A stretch of DNA of 64,000 nt from Hallerella sp963660435 (GCA_963660435.1 CAVKYI010000004.1:1-64000), one strand, 5' to 3'. Counted from the stretch's first letter, positions 16,910 to 26,358 are shown. Numbers and translations: made by a program. Notes: a model not told the origin generated them from the sequence alone.

Positions 16910-18957
16910 GTTGAAAACTCCCTGGCATTTTTCTTTTTAGTTTCAATATACCTGTTCATGACGAACGCTCTAGACGGAATATCCTTTGGAAGCAGCGAAA
17001 GGCTCGCGACAAGGCTATCCATCGAATGACGTCCATATTCAAAGGTCAAGATCATCCTGTCGGACCGCTTGCCGATAAATATCGCATTCCTCGCCCCGCA
17101 AAGCGATGGCGCGTCCACGATGACGACATCGTAAAGAGAGCGCGCCTTTTTAATAAAATCGGCAAACCGATCGGACGCGAAGACTCCTTCCGAGCACGTC
17201 AGGTGTACACCGGTCGGCAAGACATCCAGGCCGGATGTTTCCGTCTTGCAAATCGCCGATTCGAAAGGAAGCGTTCCCGCGAGGACTTCGACAAGCCCTT
17301 CCGATTTTTTCAGTCCAAAACGTTCCTTCAGGATTCCATTCTGCAAATCGGCATCGATCAGCAGGACCCTTTTCCCGGAATCCGCGAAAAGCCTTGCCGT
17401 ATGGATGGAGACAAAGGTGTTCCCGACCCGAGGAGCAATTCCCGAAAAGCAGAGAACCATGCTTTCCGCAACCGATTCGAGTTCGAGCGAAAGTCGCAAG
17501 GTCCGAATGCCCGCTTTCGCTTCGTTTTCGCCCTTGGCGATACAGGCATAGACGATAGCGCCCGTCGCCTGGGATACATCGGAAGGATCCGTCACTTTCT
17601 GGAATTTTTTACGGAGCGAAGTAAGCCCGATAGCCCCGCAAAAACCGGCGAACATGAACGCGAGAACCACCATTTTCCTTTTGGGCTTGACAGGCTTTGG
17701 ATTTCCCACGGCCGGGTCGATGATCATCGCCGACTCGGAGGTTCCGTTCACGAGAAGGCGCATCTGTTCGACGCGTTTCAGGATGTCGGAATAGATCATC
17801 TGGGCAAACTGTATTTCCGTCGTGAGCGTCAAGATCTTCTGCTGGGACTCGGGAAGCTTCTTCGTCATCGAGTTGCCCTTGGAAATTTCCTTGTTGAGCG
17901 CCGCGATCTGCCTGTCCATCGTTACAATCGTCGGGTGCGAAGCATCGAAGAGACGAGCCTTTTCTTCGCGCATCTGCTCTAGCTGGACAACCTGCTGCTG
18001 CAAGCGCATCTGCGACTCTAGCGTAATCCTTGTTTCCGCCGCGATATCCGCCGATCCGATTTTTTCCCGGTAATCGTTCAGCTCCTCGACCAGGCTGTCT
18101 AGAACCCGGCGCGCCCCGGGAAGCTGTTCTTCGAGAATGGAAAGCGTATTTCTTATGTCGAACGAACCGAATTCCCCATTCAGCCGCAAGTAGGCGGCGG
18201 TCAGCGTATCGACAACGAGAACCGCCCGATCGACATATTCGTCCTGGTAGGCGACGGAAAGGAGACCCGTTTTCTTTCCCACCTCGGAAATAGACAGATT
18301 TCCCGTCACGGCCTTGATCGTAGAAATCATCGACGAAGCGGAAAGTTCGAATTTTTGACCGGAAGTCGCCCGCACCAAAGGGACAAGAATCTTGACGGAA
18401 TCCGTCTCGTAAGGGACGGAAGCCATCTCGCCGGGAATTCCGGAAAGGACCTTCGCACCCAGATCGTCATAGACGGAAAAACGCGCGGAATCGTCCACAA
18501 CAAGAGTCCAGGGCGTTCCCAGGCGCTCCTTCGGAAGCACGGTGGAATCCGGCAGATAGAGGTACTGGACATCGACGCGCCCTTCGCGATGCAGAATCCT
18601 GTCGATGACGCTTGTCGGCGAAGCGTTGTAGCGAAGCCCCAGGGAATCGATGACCTCTTCCAGAATGCGCCGGCTCTGCATCAGCTGCGTTTCCGTTTCC
18701 GCCGATCCGCCTCCCATGCCGAGAAGCGCTCCGACATCGCCGAGCATCGCCGTAAGGGAACCGCCCTTCACCTTGACCTGCATCAGCGCGTTCGCTTCAT
18801 AGACCGGGCGCATCCACATAGCGACGAAAACGCCGATGACCATCGAAATGGCCATAGTGACAAAGACAAGGATCTTGTTTACCCAGATTTCCCTTAGCAG
18901 TTCCACCCACGGGTTTTCCTGCGCGTTCGAAGAATTCTTTTCAGTCAAGACAGTCAT
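16906..18957 (-). CDS. Wzc-like polysaccharide co-polymerase with degenerate tyrosine-kinase domain
   Basis: This 683-residue inner-membrane protein has the polysaccharide co-polymerase layout: a transmembrane helix at about 28-49, a Wzz-type periplasmic region with long coiled coils (about 280-400), a second helix at about 429-447, and a cytoplasmic kinase-like domain (about 485-683). The kinase Walker A, normally PxxGKS/T, reads PRVGNT (509-514), so the phosphate-binding lysine is Asn513. Walker A-prime is LLIDADLQ rather than DADLR, and the tyrosine-rich tail is missing (only Tyr670 nearby). It should still set chain length or gate export but probably does not autophosphorylate. Its neighbours are an intact phosphatase seven bases upstream and manC downstream. 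Confidence 0.85.
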   Translation of the reverse strand: MTVLTEKNSSNAQENPWVELLREIWVNKILVFVTMAISMVIGVFVAMWMRPVYEANALMQVKVKGGSLTAMLGDVGALLGMGGGSAETETQLMQSRRILEEVIDSLGLRYNASPTSVIDRILHREGRVDVQYLYLPDSTVLPKERLGTPWTLVVDDSARFSVYDDLGAKVLSGIPGEMASVPYETDSVKILVPLVRATSGQKFELSASSMISTIKAVTGNLSISEVGKKTGLLSVAYQDEYVDRAVLVVDTLTAAYLRLNGEFGSFDIRNTLSILEEQLPGARRVLDSLVEELNDYREKIGSADIAAETRITLESQMRLQQQVVQLEQMREEKARLFDASHPTIVTMDRQIAALNKEISKGNSMTKKLPESQQKILTLTTEIQFAQMIYSDILKRVEQMRLLVNGTSESAMIIDPAVGNPKPVKPKRKMVVLAFMFAGFCGAIGLTSLRKKFQKVTDPSDVSQATGAIVYACIAKGENEAKAGIRTLRLSLELESVAESMVLCFSGIAPRVGNTFVSIHTARLFADSGKRVLLIDADLQNGILKERFGLKKSEGLVEVLAGTLPFESAICKTETSGLDVLPTGVHLTCSEGVFASDRFADFIKKARSLYDVVIVDAPSLCGARNAIFIGKRSDRMILTFEYGRHSMDSLVASLSLLPKDIPSRAFVMNRYIETKKKNAREFST

Positions 18958-18964
18958 TTTTTCC

Positions 18965-19402
18965 TCAAAGGTGGGAAATTCTTTCCACCCAGTAGGGGGT
19001 CAGTTTTTCGATAAAGTTCCAGGCCATGACAAAGGCGCTTTCCGGTCGGCCATGCGGATCGGGAACATCGACCTTCAGCGGTTCTCCATAACGAAAGATT
19101 TTTCCGTCGAGCCACGGGTAGCGTTCGAGAAGGCAAAGCTGCTGGTTCCTTTCCATGACAAGCACAAGATCCGCCCACCGGAGCATATCCATCGTCACTT
19201 GCCGCGAACGGTGCGAAGAAATGTCCAGATGGTGCGCAAGCGCGACCTTTTCCGCCAGGGATTCCGGTGCGGAATTCACGACAGCGCCTATCCCTGCGCT
19301 TTCGACGGAATAGCTTTTCGCGTCGAGGCTTTTCCGCAGCAGATATTCCGCAGTCGGACTTCGACAGACGTTTCCGGTACAGAGCACAAGGATTTTTTTC
19401 AT
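18965..19402 (-). CDS. Low-molecular-weight protein-tyrosine phosphatase
   Basis: The 145-residue protein has the P-loop LCTGNVCRSP (nucleophile Cys8, Arg14) and the general-acid loop VPDPHGRP of the low-molecular-weight phosphatase family. Beside wzc-type genes these act as Wzb, dephosphorylating the tyrosine kinase. All catalytic residues are present, although the neighbouring kinase domain looks inactive, so its substrate here is unclear. The frame is open 14 codons further upstream into rfbC, but the ATG at 19402 gives the usual MKKILVLCTGN start; no strong ribosome site is visible at either. Confidence 0.9.
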   Translation of the reverse strand: MKKILVLCTGNVCRSPTAEYLLRKSLDAKSYSVESAGIGAVVNSAPESLAEKVALAHHLDISSHRSRQVTMDMLRWADLVLVMERNQQLCLLERYPWLDGKIFRYGEPLKVDVPDPHGRPESAFVMAWNFIEKLTPYWVERISHL

Positions 19403-19427
19403 CGAAAGAAAGATAAAATTTTCGGGG

Positions 19428-19985
19428 CTAGAAGGAAAATCCAAGCTTGTCGAGAGTCGGATTCTTCGTGTCCTTTTCGCTCAGAATCGGCGCAAAGTCT
19501 TCTCCGACCGGCCAGCGGATTCCAATCTGCGGATCGTTCCACAAAAGACCGCCTTCGTCGCCCGGAGCGTAAAGGCGCGTACATTTGTACACAAACGAAG
19601 CGGTATCGCTCAGAACGACAAAGCCGTGGGCAAATCCTTCGGGAATGTAGAATTGCTTCCTGTTTTCCGCGGAAAGCGTCACGCCGACCCATTTTCCAAA
19701 CGTCCGGCTTTCCTTTCGCAAATCGACCGCCACGTCAAAGACTTCCCCTTCGATCACCCGGACAAGCTTTCCCTGCGGATTCCTTTTCTGGAAATGCAAG
19801 CCGCGAAGTACACCCTTCCTGGAACGCGATTCGTTGTCCTGTACAAACTTCACCGAAATTCCCGCATCGGAAAATTCCTTTTCGCTATAAGTTTCCATGA
19901 AGTATCCGCGCGCATCGCCAAACACCGTCGGCTCGATGATCCTTACCCCTTCGATTTCCGTATCGATAAAATGGAATTTTCCCAT
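19428..19985 (-). CDS. rfbC: dTDP-4-dehydrorhamnose 3,5-epimerase
   Basis: It epimerises dTDP-4-keto-6-deoxyglucose at C3 and C5. The 185-residue cupin protein has the RmlC blocks GVLRGLHFQ (catalytic His), GEVFDVAVDLRKES, QFYIPEGFAHGFVVLSD and KCTRLYAPGDEGGLLWNDPQIGI. The start at 19985 overlaps the rfbB stop by one base and gives the standard N-terminus. No rfbD (reductase completing dTDP-rhamnose) occurs in this operon or elsewhere in the window, so either it is elsewhere or another deoxysugar is made. Confidence 0.95.
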   Translation of the reverse strand: MGKFHFIDTEIEGVRIIEPTVFGDARGYFMETYSEKEFSDAGISVKFVQDNESRSRKGVLRGLHFQKRNPQGKLVRVIEGEVFDVAVDLRKESRTFGKWVGVTLSAENRKQFYIPEGFAHGFVVLSDTASFVYKCTRLYAPGDEGGLLWNDPQIGIRWPVGEDFAPILSEKDTKNPTLDKLGFSF

Positions 19986-21016
19986 TAGAACTTCTCTCCG
20001 TACATCGTCTTGTAATAGTTCCTGTATTCCCCGTTTACGATATGTTCCCACCACGGCCTGTTGTCGAGGAACCACTTGACGGTCTTCTTGATTCCGTCCG
20101 CGAACTTCGTTTCGGGAAGCCAGCCGAGCTCGCCGTGAATTTTTGTCGGGTCAATCGCATAACGCAGATCGTGCCCGGCGCGGTCCTTTACGAAATGGAT
20201 AAGGCTTTCCGGCTTTCCGAGTTCCCGCAAGATGAGCTTCACGATGTCGATGTTGTGCATCTCGTTGTGCCCGCCGACATTATAGACTTCGCCGATTCGG
20301 CCCTTTTCGAGAATCAGGTCGATAGCGCGGCAGTGGTCCTCGACATAGAGCCAGTCCCGGACGTTCATCCCGTCGCCATAGACGGGAAGAGGCTTGTCCG
20401 CGAGCGCGTTCGCTATCATCAGCGGAATGAGCTTTTCGGGGAAATGGTAAGGACCGTAGTTGTTCGAACAGCGGGATATCGTTACCGGAAGCCCGAACGT
20501 GCGGTGGTAGGCGAGAACGAGCAGGTCCGCGCCGGCCTTGCTCGCCGAATAGGGACTAGACGTGTGGAGCGGAGTCGTCTCGGTGAAGAAAAGGTCCGGA
20601 CGGTCAAGCGGAAGATCCCCATAGACCTCGTCGGTCGAAACCTGGTGATAGCGCCCGACCTTGTACTTGCGGCTTGCGTCTAAAAGGACTCCCGTTCCGA
20701 GAACGTTCGTCGAAATGAACACGCCCGGATTTTCGATCGAACGATCCACATGGCTTTCGGCGGCGAAGTTCACCACCGCGTCCGGACGCTCGGATTCAAA
20801 AAGCTTCTCGACGCCTTCGCGGTCCGTAATGTCCAGCTTTGCAAACCGGAAGTTCGGATTCTTCATCACGGGTTCGAGCGTTTCGAGGTTCCCCGCGTAT
20901 GTCAGGGCGTCAAGGCACACGATCCGATAGTCCGGATGCGCCTTCAGCATGTAGTGGACAAAGTTTCCCCCGATAAATCCGGCACCGCCGGTTACCACGA
21001 TTGTTTTCATCGTCAT
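19985..21016 (-). CDS. rfbB: dTDP-glucose 4,6-dehydratase
   Basis: It converts dTDP-glucose to dTDP-4-keto-6-deoxyglucose. The 343-residue protein is a short-chain dehydrogenase-type enzyme with the NAD motif TGGAGFIGGNF near residue 9, NFAAESHVDRSI, the STDEVYGDL segment and the catalytic YxxxK in SPYSASKAG; SRCSNNYGPYHFPEKLIPL is family-specific. Two ATGs are close together. The upstream one (21016) has AGGAAGG at proper spacing and is preferred. It lies 12 bases after rfbA and overlaps rfbC by one base. Confidence 0.96.
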   Translation of the reverse strand: MTMKTIVVTGGAGFIGGNFVHYMLKAHPDYRIVCLDALTYAGNLETLEPVMKNPNFRFAKLDITDREGVEKLFESERPDAVVNFAAESHVDRSIENPGVFISTNVLGTGVLLDASRKYKVGRYHQVSTDEVYGDLPLDRPDLFFTETTPLHTSSPYSASKAGADLLVLAYHRTFGLPVTISRCSNNYGPYHFPEKLIPLMIANALADKPLPVYGDGMNVRDWLYVEDHCRAIDLILEKGRIGEVYNVGGHNEMHNIDIVKLILRELGKPESLIHFVKDRAGHDLRYAIDPTKIHGELGWLPETKFADGIKKTVKWFLDNRPWWEHIVNGEYRNYYKTMYGEKF

Positions 21017-21028
21017 CGATTTTCCTTC

Positions 21029-21916
21029 CTAGTAGCGAATTTTTCCTTCGGCGACTTTCCGCAGATGCGCACCGTAAGTCGATTTTCCATATTTCCGGGC
21101 CGAAACGGAAAGAGTTTCCCGATCGATCCAGCCGTTGATGTAGGCGATTTCCTCCACCGCGGAAATCTTGATGCCCTGGCGTTTTTCCACCATCCGCACG
21201 AAGTCGCCAGCCTCCACCAGACTGTCCATCGTGCCGGTGTCAAGCCACGCGAACCCCCGTCCGAGAAGCTTTACGTCCAGCGCATCCGCATCCAGAAAAA
21301 GCCGGTTCAAGTCGGTGATTTCGAGTTCCCCGCGGGCTGAAGGCTTCATGCCCTTCGCGAATTTCACGACACGGTTGTCATAAAAATAAAGCCCGGTCAC
21401 CGCATAGTTACTCTTGGGTTCCTTGGGCTTTTCCTCGATCGAGACGACCTTGCCCGAATCGTCGAACTCCACGACGCCAAAGCGTTCCGGATCCTCGACA
21501 TAGTAGCCGAATACGCTCGCCCGGTGATTTCTTTCCGCGTTTTCCACGGCGCTTTTCAAAAGGGGCGTCATCCCGTTGCCGTAAAAGATGTTGTCGCCGA
21601 GAATCATGGCGCAGGAATCGCTACCGATAAATTCCTCGCCAAGTACAAAAGCTTCCGCAAGTCCGTCCGGGCTTGGCTGGACCTTGTAGGAAAGACGAAC
21701 CCCGAAAGAGGAACCGTCGCCAAGCAGTCGCTCGAAGTTCGGCAGGTCCGTCGGCGTGGAAATGATCAGGATGTCGCGAATGCCCGCAAGCATCAGGGTC
21801 GATAGCGGGTAATAGATCATCGGCTTGTCGTAAACCGGCAAAAGCTGCTTGCTCGTGACAAGCGTCAACGGATAAAGCCTTGTACCGGAACCTCCGGCGA
21901 GAACAATTCCTTTCAT
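21029..21916 (-). CDS. rfbA: Glucose-1-phosphate thymidylyltransferase
   Basis: It makes dTDP-glucose, the first step toward dTDP-deoxysugars. The 295-residue product begins MKGIVLAGGSGTRLYPLT, the nucleotide-binding signature. It continues with KPMIYYPLSTLMLAGIRDILII, the magnesium-binding LGDNIFYG and VSIEEKPKEPKSNYAVTGLYFYD. The ATG at 21916 gives this standard start; a TTG eight codons upstream is also open. It follows the acyl-ACP thioesterase by 33 bases on the same strand and begins the rfbA-rfbB-rfbC series. Confidence 0.96.
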   Translation of the reverse strand: MKGIVLAGGSGTRLYPLTLVTSKQLLPVYDKPMIYYPLSTLMLAGIRDILIISTPTDLPNFERLLGDGSSFGVRLSYKVQPSPDGLAEAFVLGEEFIGSDSCAMILGDNIFYGNGMTPLLKSAVENAERNHRASVFGYYVEDPERFGVVEFDDSGKVVSIEEKPKEPKSNYAVTGLYFYDNRVVKFAKGMKPSARGELEITDLNRLFLDADALDVKLLGRGFAWLDTGTMDSLVEAGDFVRMVEKRQGIKISAVEEIAYINGWIDRETLSVSARKYGKSTYGAHLRKVAEGKIRY

Positions 21917-21949
21917 AAGGACAAACTTACATAAATGCAAGCGGAATAT

Positions 21950-22699
21950 CTATGCGGAGAAGCCGACCCTTGCCTGAAAATGCACCTTTGCGGGATCCTC
22001 CGCGTTCACGCCGAAGACAAAGGCGTGGTGGTTCGAGTTGTCAAAGCGCACCAGCCGGATTTCTTCGCCAGCGGAAACCTCCGACAGGTAGTTCATCTGG
22101 ATAGAGCGTATCCCCGCCTTCCTAAGCGCAGGATCCAGGAAAAGCGCATCGAGAACCCAGTCCGCATAGCGACAGTTGTTTACGTGGCGATTCATGTCGA
22201 GATCGGAATAGCAGGCTTTCTTCGAAAGGGCGACCCGGGGATTTTCCCGCAAAGGCAAGAGTTCCAGGTTTTCGGAAATGGCGTTTCTTTCGGGATAGAG
22301 CGTCGGGAGAAACGGGGCGCTTTCCGGATCTTCCGCGCGACCCGTCCGCAGATTCACGAGAAGCCACGAAGAAGTCGCTTCCGCGATAACGCTTCCCCGT
22401 TCGTCCCGAATGGAATAGTCCCGAATCGCCACCTTGTGCCTGTAGATGGATTTCGTCCACGTCGAGACCCGCAGCTTCTCGCCCCAGGAGGGAACGTGGT
22501 TTATCCGAAGCTTTATCCGGGAAATCACCGTCGTATAGCCGTTTTCGACCATTTTCCAGATTCCAAATCCGTTTCTTTCCGCATCGAGAATCGCGGTTTC
22601 TTCCATGAAGTCGAAAAAGGAAGATACGCGCAGGCGGCTTGTCGAATCGCAATCGGAAAAACGCACCGGAAAAACGTATTCGCTAATTTCCTTGTCCAT
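21950..22699 (-). CDS. Acyl-ACP thioesterase
   Basis: It hydrolyses acyl-ACP and so releases fatty acids. The 249-residue protein has the double hot-dog layout of the bacterial relatives of plant FatA/FatB. The N-terminal half holds the RFSDCDSTSRLRVSSFFDFMEE motif. The second half holds the catalytic segment SDLDMNRHVNNCRYADWVLD, with the expected Asp, Asn and His. GAGG seven bases before the ATG at 22699 supports that start over a TTG at 22705. It leads the operon into rfbA, though a link between free fatty acids and nucleotide sugars is not obvious. It is divergent from aroA. Confidence 0.9.
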   Translation of the reverse strand: MDKEISEYVFPVRFSDCDSTSRLRVSSFFDFMEETAILDAERNGFGIWKMVENGYTTVISRIKLRINHVPSWGEKLRVSTWTKSIYRHKVAIRDYSIRDERGSVIAEATSSWLLVNLRTGRAEDPESAPFLPTLYPERNAISENLELLPLRENPRVALSKKACYSDLDMNRHVNNCRYADWVLDALFLDPALRKAGIRSIQMNYLSEVSAGEEIRLVRFDNSNHHAFVFGVNAEDPAKVHFQARVGFSA

Positions 22700-22864
22700 T
22701 TTCAATCCTCGTTTCCTTTTAGGTCTCTTCTAAAAATTCAATTTTCAAAAATCTGGTTGCGACGCTTCGCGCTGGTTCGTTCATTTTTGCCATCGCTTGG
22801 CCTCGCTCAAATTTTCTTAACCAAGGCAATTTTTAGAGGTTCCCTTTAATCTAAATTTGAAAAT

Positions 22865-24202
22865 ATGAAATCGTCCGCACAAAGCACAACTTTTTTGGAC
22901 ATTCCCGCCCTGCGACATGTCCAAGGTTCTCTTCGCGTTCCGGGTTCCAAGAGCATCACGAACCGCGCGCTGCTCCTCGCCGCGCTTGCGAAAGGCGAGA
23001 CCCGGCTGCACCGTCTCCTGTGGAGCGACGATACGCGCTATATGGCGGAATCGCTCGAAAGGCTGGGCATTCCGGGTATCCGGTTTTCAGCGGACCACAC
23101 GGAAGCGACCGTCTGCGGCAACGGAAAGTTTTCTTCGCAAAACGCCGAACTCTTCGTGGGAAACTCGGGAACCTCCATCCGGTTTCTGACCGCGGCGGCT
23201 GCCCTTGGACACGGACAGTTTACGCTTTCGGGAATCGCCCGCATGAAGGAACGCCCGATTCGCGACCTGGTCACGGCTCTCGAACAGGTCGGCGCGCAAA
23301 TCGACTACCTGGAAAACCCGGGATTTCCCCCGATTGCCGTACAGGCAAACGGTCTCTCCGGCGGTACGCTCCACATCCGCGGAGACATTTCGAGTCAATA
23401 CCTGACGGCAATTCTTCTCGCCGCACCTTGTATGGAAAGGCCTCTCGACATTGTCGTTGACGGGGAACTGGTTTCTAGGCCCTATGTCGCCATGACCATC
23501 AAGATGATGGAAGCTTTCGGAGCGCAAGTCGAAAACCGCGGATTCCGAGAACTTGCCGTTCGAAATTCGGGCTACGGGTCCCCGGGAGACTACACGGTCG
23601 AAGGAGACGCTTCGTCGGCGACATACGCTCTTGCCGCGGCGGCCATCTCGGGCGGTCCCGTCCGTCTATACGGAATCGATCGGGAAAGCATCCAGGGCGA
23701 CATCCGATTCGCCGATGTTCTCGCAAGGATGGGAGCGAAAGTCTCTTTCGGGAACGGATTTGTCGAATGCGCAAAAGGAGCGTTTCCCCTAAAGGCTATC
23801 GACATGGACCTTTCCGCAATCCCAGACGCCGCGATGACTGTCGCCGTCCTCTGCCTGTTCGCGGACGGTAAAAGCTCGCTCCGCGGAATCAAAAGCTGGA
23901 AGGTCAAGGAAACGGACCGTATCGAAGCGATGGCGACCGAACTGCGCAAGACCGGAGCGACCGTTTTCGAAACGGACGATTCCCTCGCGATAACGCCACC
24001 GGAAAAGATTCTCCCGGCAACGTTCGAAACATACAACGATCACCGGATGGCGATGTGTCTGAGCCTTGCGGCCTTCGGCATTCCGGAATCGGAACGCATC
24101 CGCATACTCGACCCGCTCTGCGTCGAAAAGACATACCCCGGCTACTGGAAGGATCTGGAGCATTTCTCGAAAGTTCCGCTTCCGATTCAAGGCGAAAGAT
24201 GA
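22865..24202 (+). CDS. aroA: 3-phosphoshikimate 1-carboxyvinyltransferase (EPSP synthase)
   Basis: It transfers enolpyruvyl from PEP to shikimate-3-phosphate, the sixth shikimate step. In this 445-residue protein every catalytic motif is present: PGSKSITNR at residues 26-34, LFVGNSGTSIRFLTAA, the GDISSQYLTAILLAAP segment, IPDAAMT, KVKETDRIEAMATEL and the final YNDHRMAM. It is therefore the functional enzyme, in contrast to the degenerate relative at 1447-2784. No clear ribosome site precedes the ATG. It ends in an ATGA overlap with the PBP4-type gene. Confidence 0.96.
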   Translation: MKSSAQSTTFLDIPALRHVQGSLRVPGSKSITNRALLLAALAKGETRLHRLLWSDDTRYMAESLERLGIPGIRFSADHTEATVCGNGKFSSQNAELFVGNSGTSIRFLTAAAALGHGQFTLSGIARMKERPIRDLVTALEQVGAQIDYLENPGFPPIAVQANGLSGGTLHIRGDISSQYLTAILLAAPCMERPLDIVVDGELVSRPYVAMTIKMMEAFGAQVENRGFRELAVRNSGYGSPGDYTVEGDASSATYALAAAAISGGPVRLYGIDRESIQGDIRFADVLARMGAKVSFGNGFVECAKGAFPLKAIDMDLSAIPDAAMTVAVLCLFADGKSSLRGIKSWKVKETDRIEAMATELRKTGATVFETDDSLAITPPEKILPATFETYNDHRMAMCLSLAAFGIPESERIRILDPLCVEKTYPGYWKDLEHFSKVPLPIQGER

Positions 24203-26358
24203 AAATTCTCGGCGCATTCCTTCTTGCCGTGGGAACACTTTCGAGCGCATTCGCCTTTACGCCTCGAAAAGCGATTTCTGTCGCGGATTACAGGGCAATC
24301 GTCGATTCCATGGTTCCCGGCGCGAAGTTCGGAATTTCCATTCGATCCGTCAAGTCGGGAGATCAAATCGCCGAATTCCAGGCGGATTCCTTCTTTACGC
24401 CGGCAAGCACGCTCAAGACGCTCACGACGGCAACGGCTCTCGACTGCTTTCCGCTGGATTACAGCCCTCGGACAAGGATTTTCCTCGAAGGGAGCGTTTC
24501 CGGAAAGACGTTTTTCGGCATTCTCCGGCTAAGAGGCGAAGGCGACCCGAACATCTCCGGCAGATATTATTCGGAACCTTTTTACCTGTTGCGCGTCCTC
24601 GCCGATTCCATCCGACAGAAGGGCATCGACACGCTCGAGGCTCGTATCGAACTCGACACGAGCTTCTTTTCGGGACCGCGCAAGCCGGAACACTGGCGAA
24701 GCAACTATTACGACGCCTGGTATGGCGCGGAAGTCACGCCGCTTCTCTTCAACGACAACTGCGCACTCGTCAAGATAGTTCCGGGAAAGAACATCGGCGA
24801 CACGGCGAGCGTCACGATTGAACCGGACATCGGCTACGTTCGGGTTGTAAACAAGTTAACCACGAAGAAAGGTTCAAGACGTCGCTACGTCTATTCGCTC
24901 GACGCGGATTCTTCCGTCATTCGAATCTCGGGAACAATCGGAATAAACGCAGGCGAAGCGGGCATAGCCATTCCCGTCAGAAACCCGAACAGGTATTTTC
25001 GCGTCGCCTTTCTCCGGGCATTGCAGGATGCGGGAATCGCCTACAGGGAAAATCCCCTTGCGCAGAGCGGTCTTGTCCTGTACACATTCGGCGTTTCCGG
25101 TGCGCCACTTCTCAGCCTTCTCGACGAAATCAACCAGAGAAGCCAGAACCTCCATGCCGAAGCGCTATTCCGAAATTTCGCCGCGCAAAAATTCCAGGGC
25201 GGCAACGTGGAAAACGGGAAAAAAGCCGAAAGGGAATTTTTGAAGAAAATGCAGATTTCACCGGACGATTTCCAGGTCTTTGACGGAAGCGGGCTTTCTC
25301 CCCTGAACAAGGTCAAGCCGTCCGCGGAAACGGCTCTTCTCGCCAAGATGGCGCATCATCCCAAGGGAAAATTTTACATACAGAGTTTTGCGGGGCCGGG
25401 AACAGGCAGCGGCTACAAGCGAATGCAGAATCTGGAATACGCCTGGAAAATCCGGTTCAAGACGGGATTCATCAACGAGACCCACGGACTGGTCGGCTAC
25501 ATGCCCACGATCGACGGTGACACGCTCGCTATCGCCACCTACCTGAACGAAACCGGAAAAACCCCGGACAACAGGAGCAAGGACGCTCTGGATTCCATCT
25601 GGTCCTGTATCTACCGCGCAACGAACAGCGGATACGCTTCGCTTTTGCGGATGAGGGAACTCTACCTGCAAGGCGCGTCCGTCAGCGGGCTTTCGAACCG
25701 GATACGATTCTTTTCCGAAAAATTCTTGGGAAAGCCCTACCTTCTAGGCCCGACAGGCGAAGGCCACCTCGATACGATCGAAACGAAGCCTCTCGTCAAC
25801 ACGGACTCGCTCGACTGCGTGACATTCATCGAACATGTTCTCGCGCTATCCAAGAGCCCGACAATCGAAAGCCTCTTTGGAACGCTCCAGGGAATTCGCT
25901 ATTTCGACGGAAAGATTGCGTACAAGTTTCGCAAGCATTACTTTGTCGAAGACTGGCTCGGCGAAGGGATCTTTGCCAGGCAAGTCTTTTTGCCGAACGA
26001 CTCGGCGGAAACGCGGACGCTTCCCAAGAAGAAATTTTTTCGCGACAAGGGAATTTCCTATTCCGCAAACGACCCCAAGCTCTACCTGCGCTATCTTCCG
26101 CTAGAGAGCGCACTCGAATTTTCGAAAAGCCCGTGGCAAGGGGAAAGCACGGTGCGCGGCGTAGGATTTGTCAGCCGGCTAAGGACAATCGACACGTTCC
26201 ATGTCGGATTTCTGCTTTTGGACAAGGGACAGAAGCCCGTTCTGCGGGACGCATCCTTCAAGTTCGGGAAGGTTCTCGACCATTCGCTCGAAGAGTATCT
26301 GGAATCGTGGGTCGGAACGGGAAAGGTTCCCGGGATTGTCCTGTTTGAATTTTTGTGA
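24199..26358 (+). CDS. PBP4-type D-Ala-D-Ala carboxypeptidase fused to a DUF1460 domain
   Basis: The 719-residue exported protein joins two peptidoglycan-active modules. A signal peptide covers residues 1-19. Residues about 20-475 are a penicillin-binding protein 4 (class C, DacB) domain with SxxK at Ser70-Lys73 (ASTLK), SxN at 315-317 (SQN), FDGSGLS and KTG at 421-423, for D,D-carboxypeptidase/endopeptidase activity. Residues about 485-719 match DUF1460, an NlpC/P60-like amidase family, with the probable nucleophile Cys540 in DSLDCVTFIEH and a probable His668 in DTFHVGF. DUF1460 proteins are normally separate. The ATG overlaps the aroA stop (ATGA); the longer open frame upstream is only antiparallel reading through aroA. 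Confidence 0.88.
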   Translation: MKILGAFLLAVGTLSSAFAFTPRKAISVADYRAIVDSMVPGAKFGISIRSVKSGDQIAEFQADSFFTPASTLKTLTTATALDCFPLDYSPRTRIFLEGSVSGKTFFGILRLRGEGDPNISGRYYSEPFYLLRVLADSIRQKGIDTLEARIELDTSFFSGPRKPEHWRSNYYDAWYGAEVTPLLFNDNCALVKIVPGKNIGDTASVTIEPDIGYVRVVNKLTTKKGSRRRYVYSLDADSSVIRISGTIGINAGEAGIAIPVRNPNRYFRVAFLRALQDAGIAYRENPLAQSGLVLYTFGVSGAPLLSLLDEINQRSQNLHAEALFRNFAAQKFQGGNVENGKKAEREFLKKMQISPDDFQVFDGSGLSPLNKVKPSAETALLAKMAHHPKGKFYIQSFAGPGTGSGYKRMQNLEYAWKIRFKTGFINETHGLVGYMPTIDGDTLAIATYLNETGKTPDNRSKDALDSIWSCIYRATNSGYASLLRMRELYLQGASVSGLSNRIRFFSEKFLGKPYLLGPTGEGHLDTIETKPLVNTDSLDCVTFIEHVLALSKSPTIESLFGTLQGIRYFDGKIAYKFRKHYFVEDWLGEGIFARQVFLPNDSAETRTLPKKKFFRDKGISYSANDPKLYLRYLPLESALEFSKSPWQGESTVRGVGFVSRLRTIDTFHVGFLLLDKGQKPVLRDASFKFGKVLDHSLEEYLESWVGTGKVPGIVLFEFL

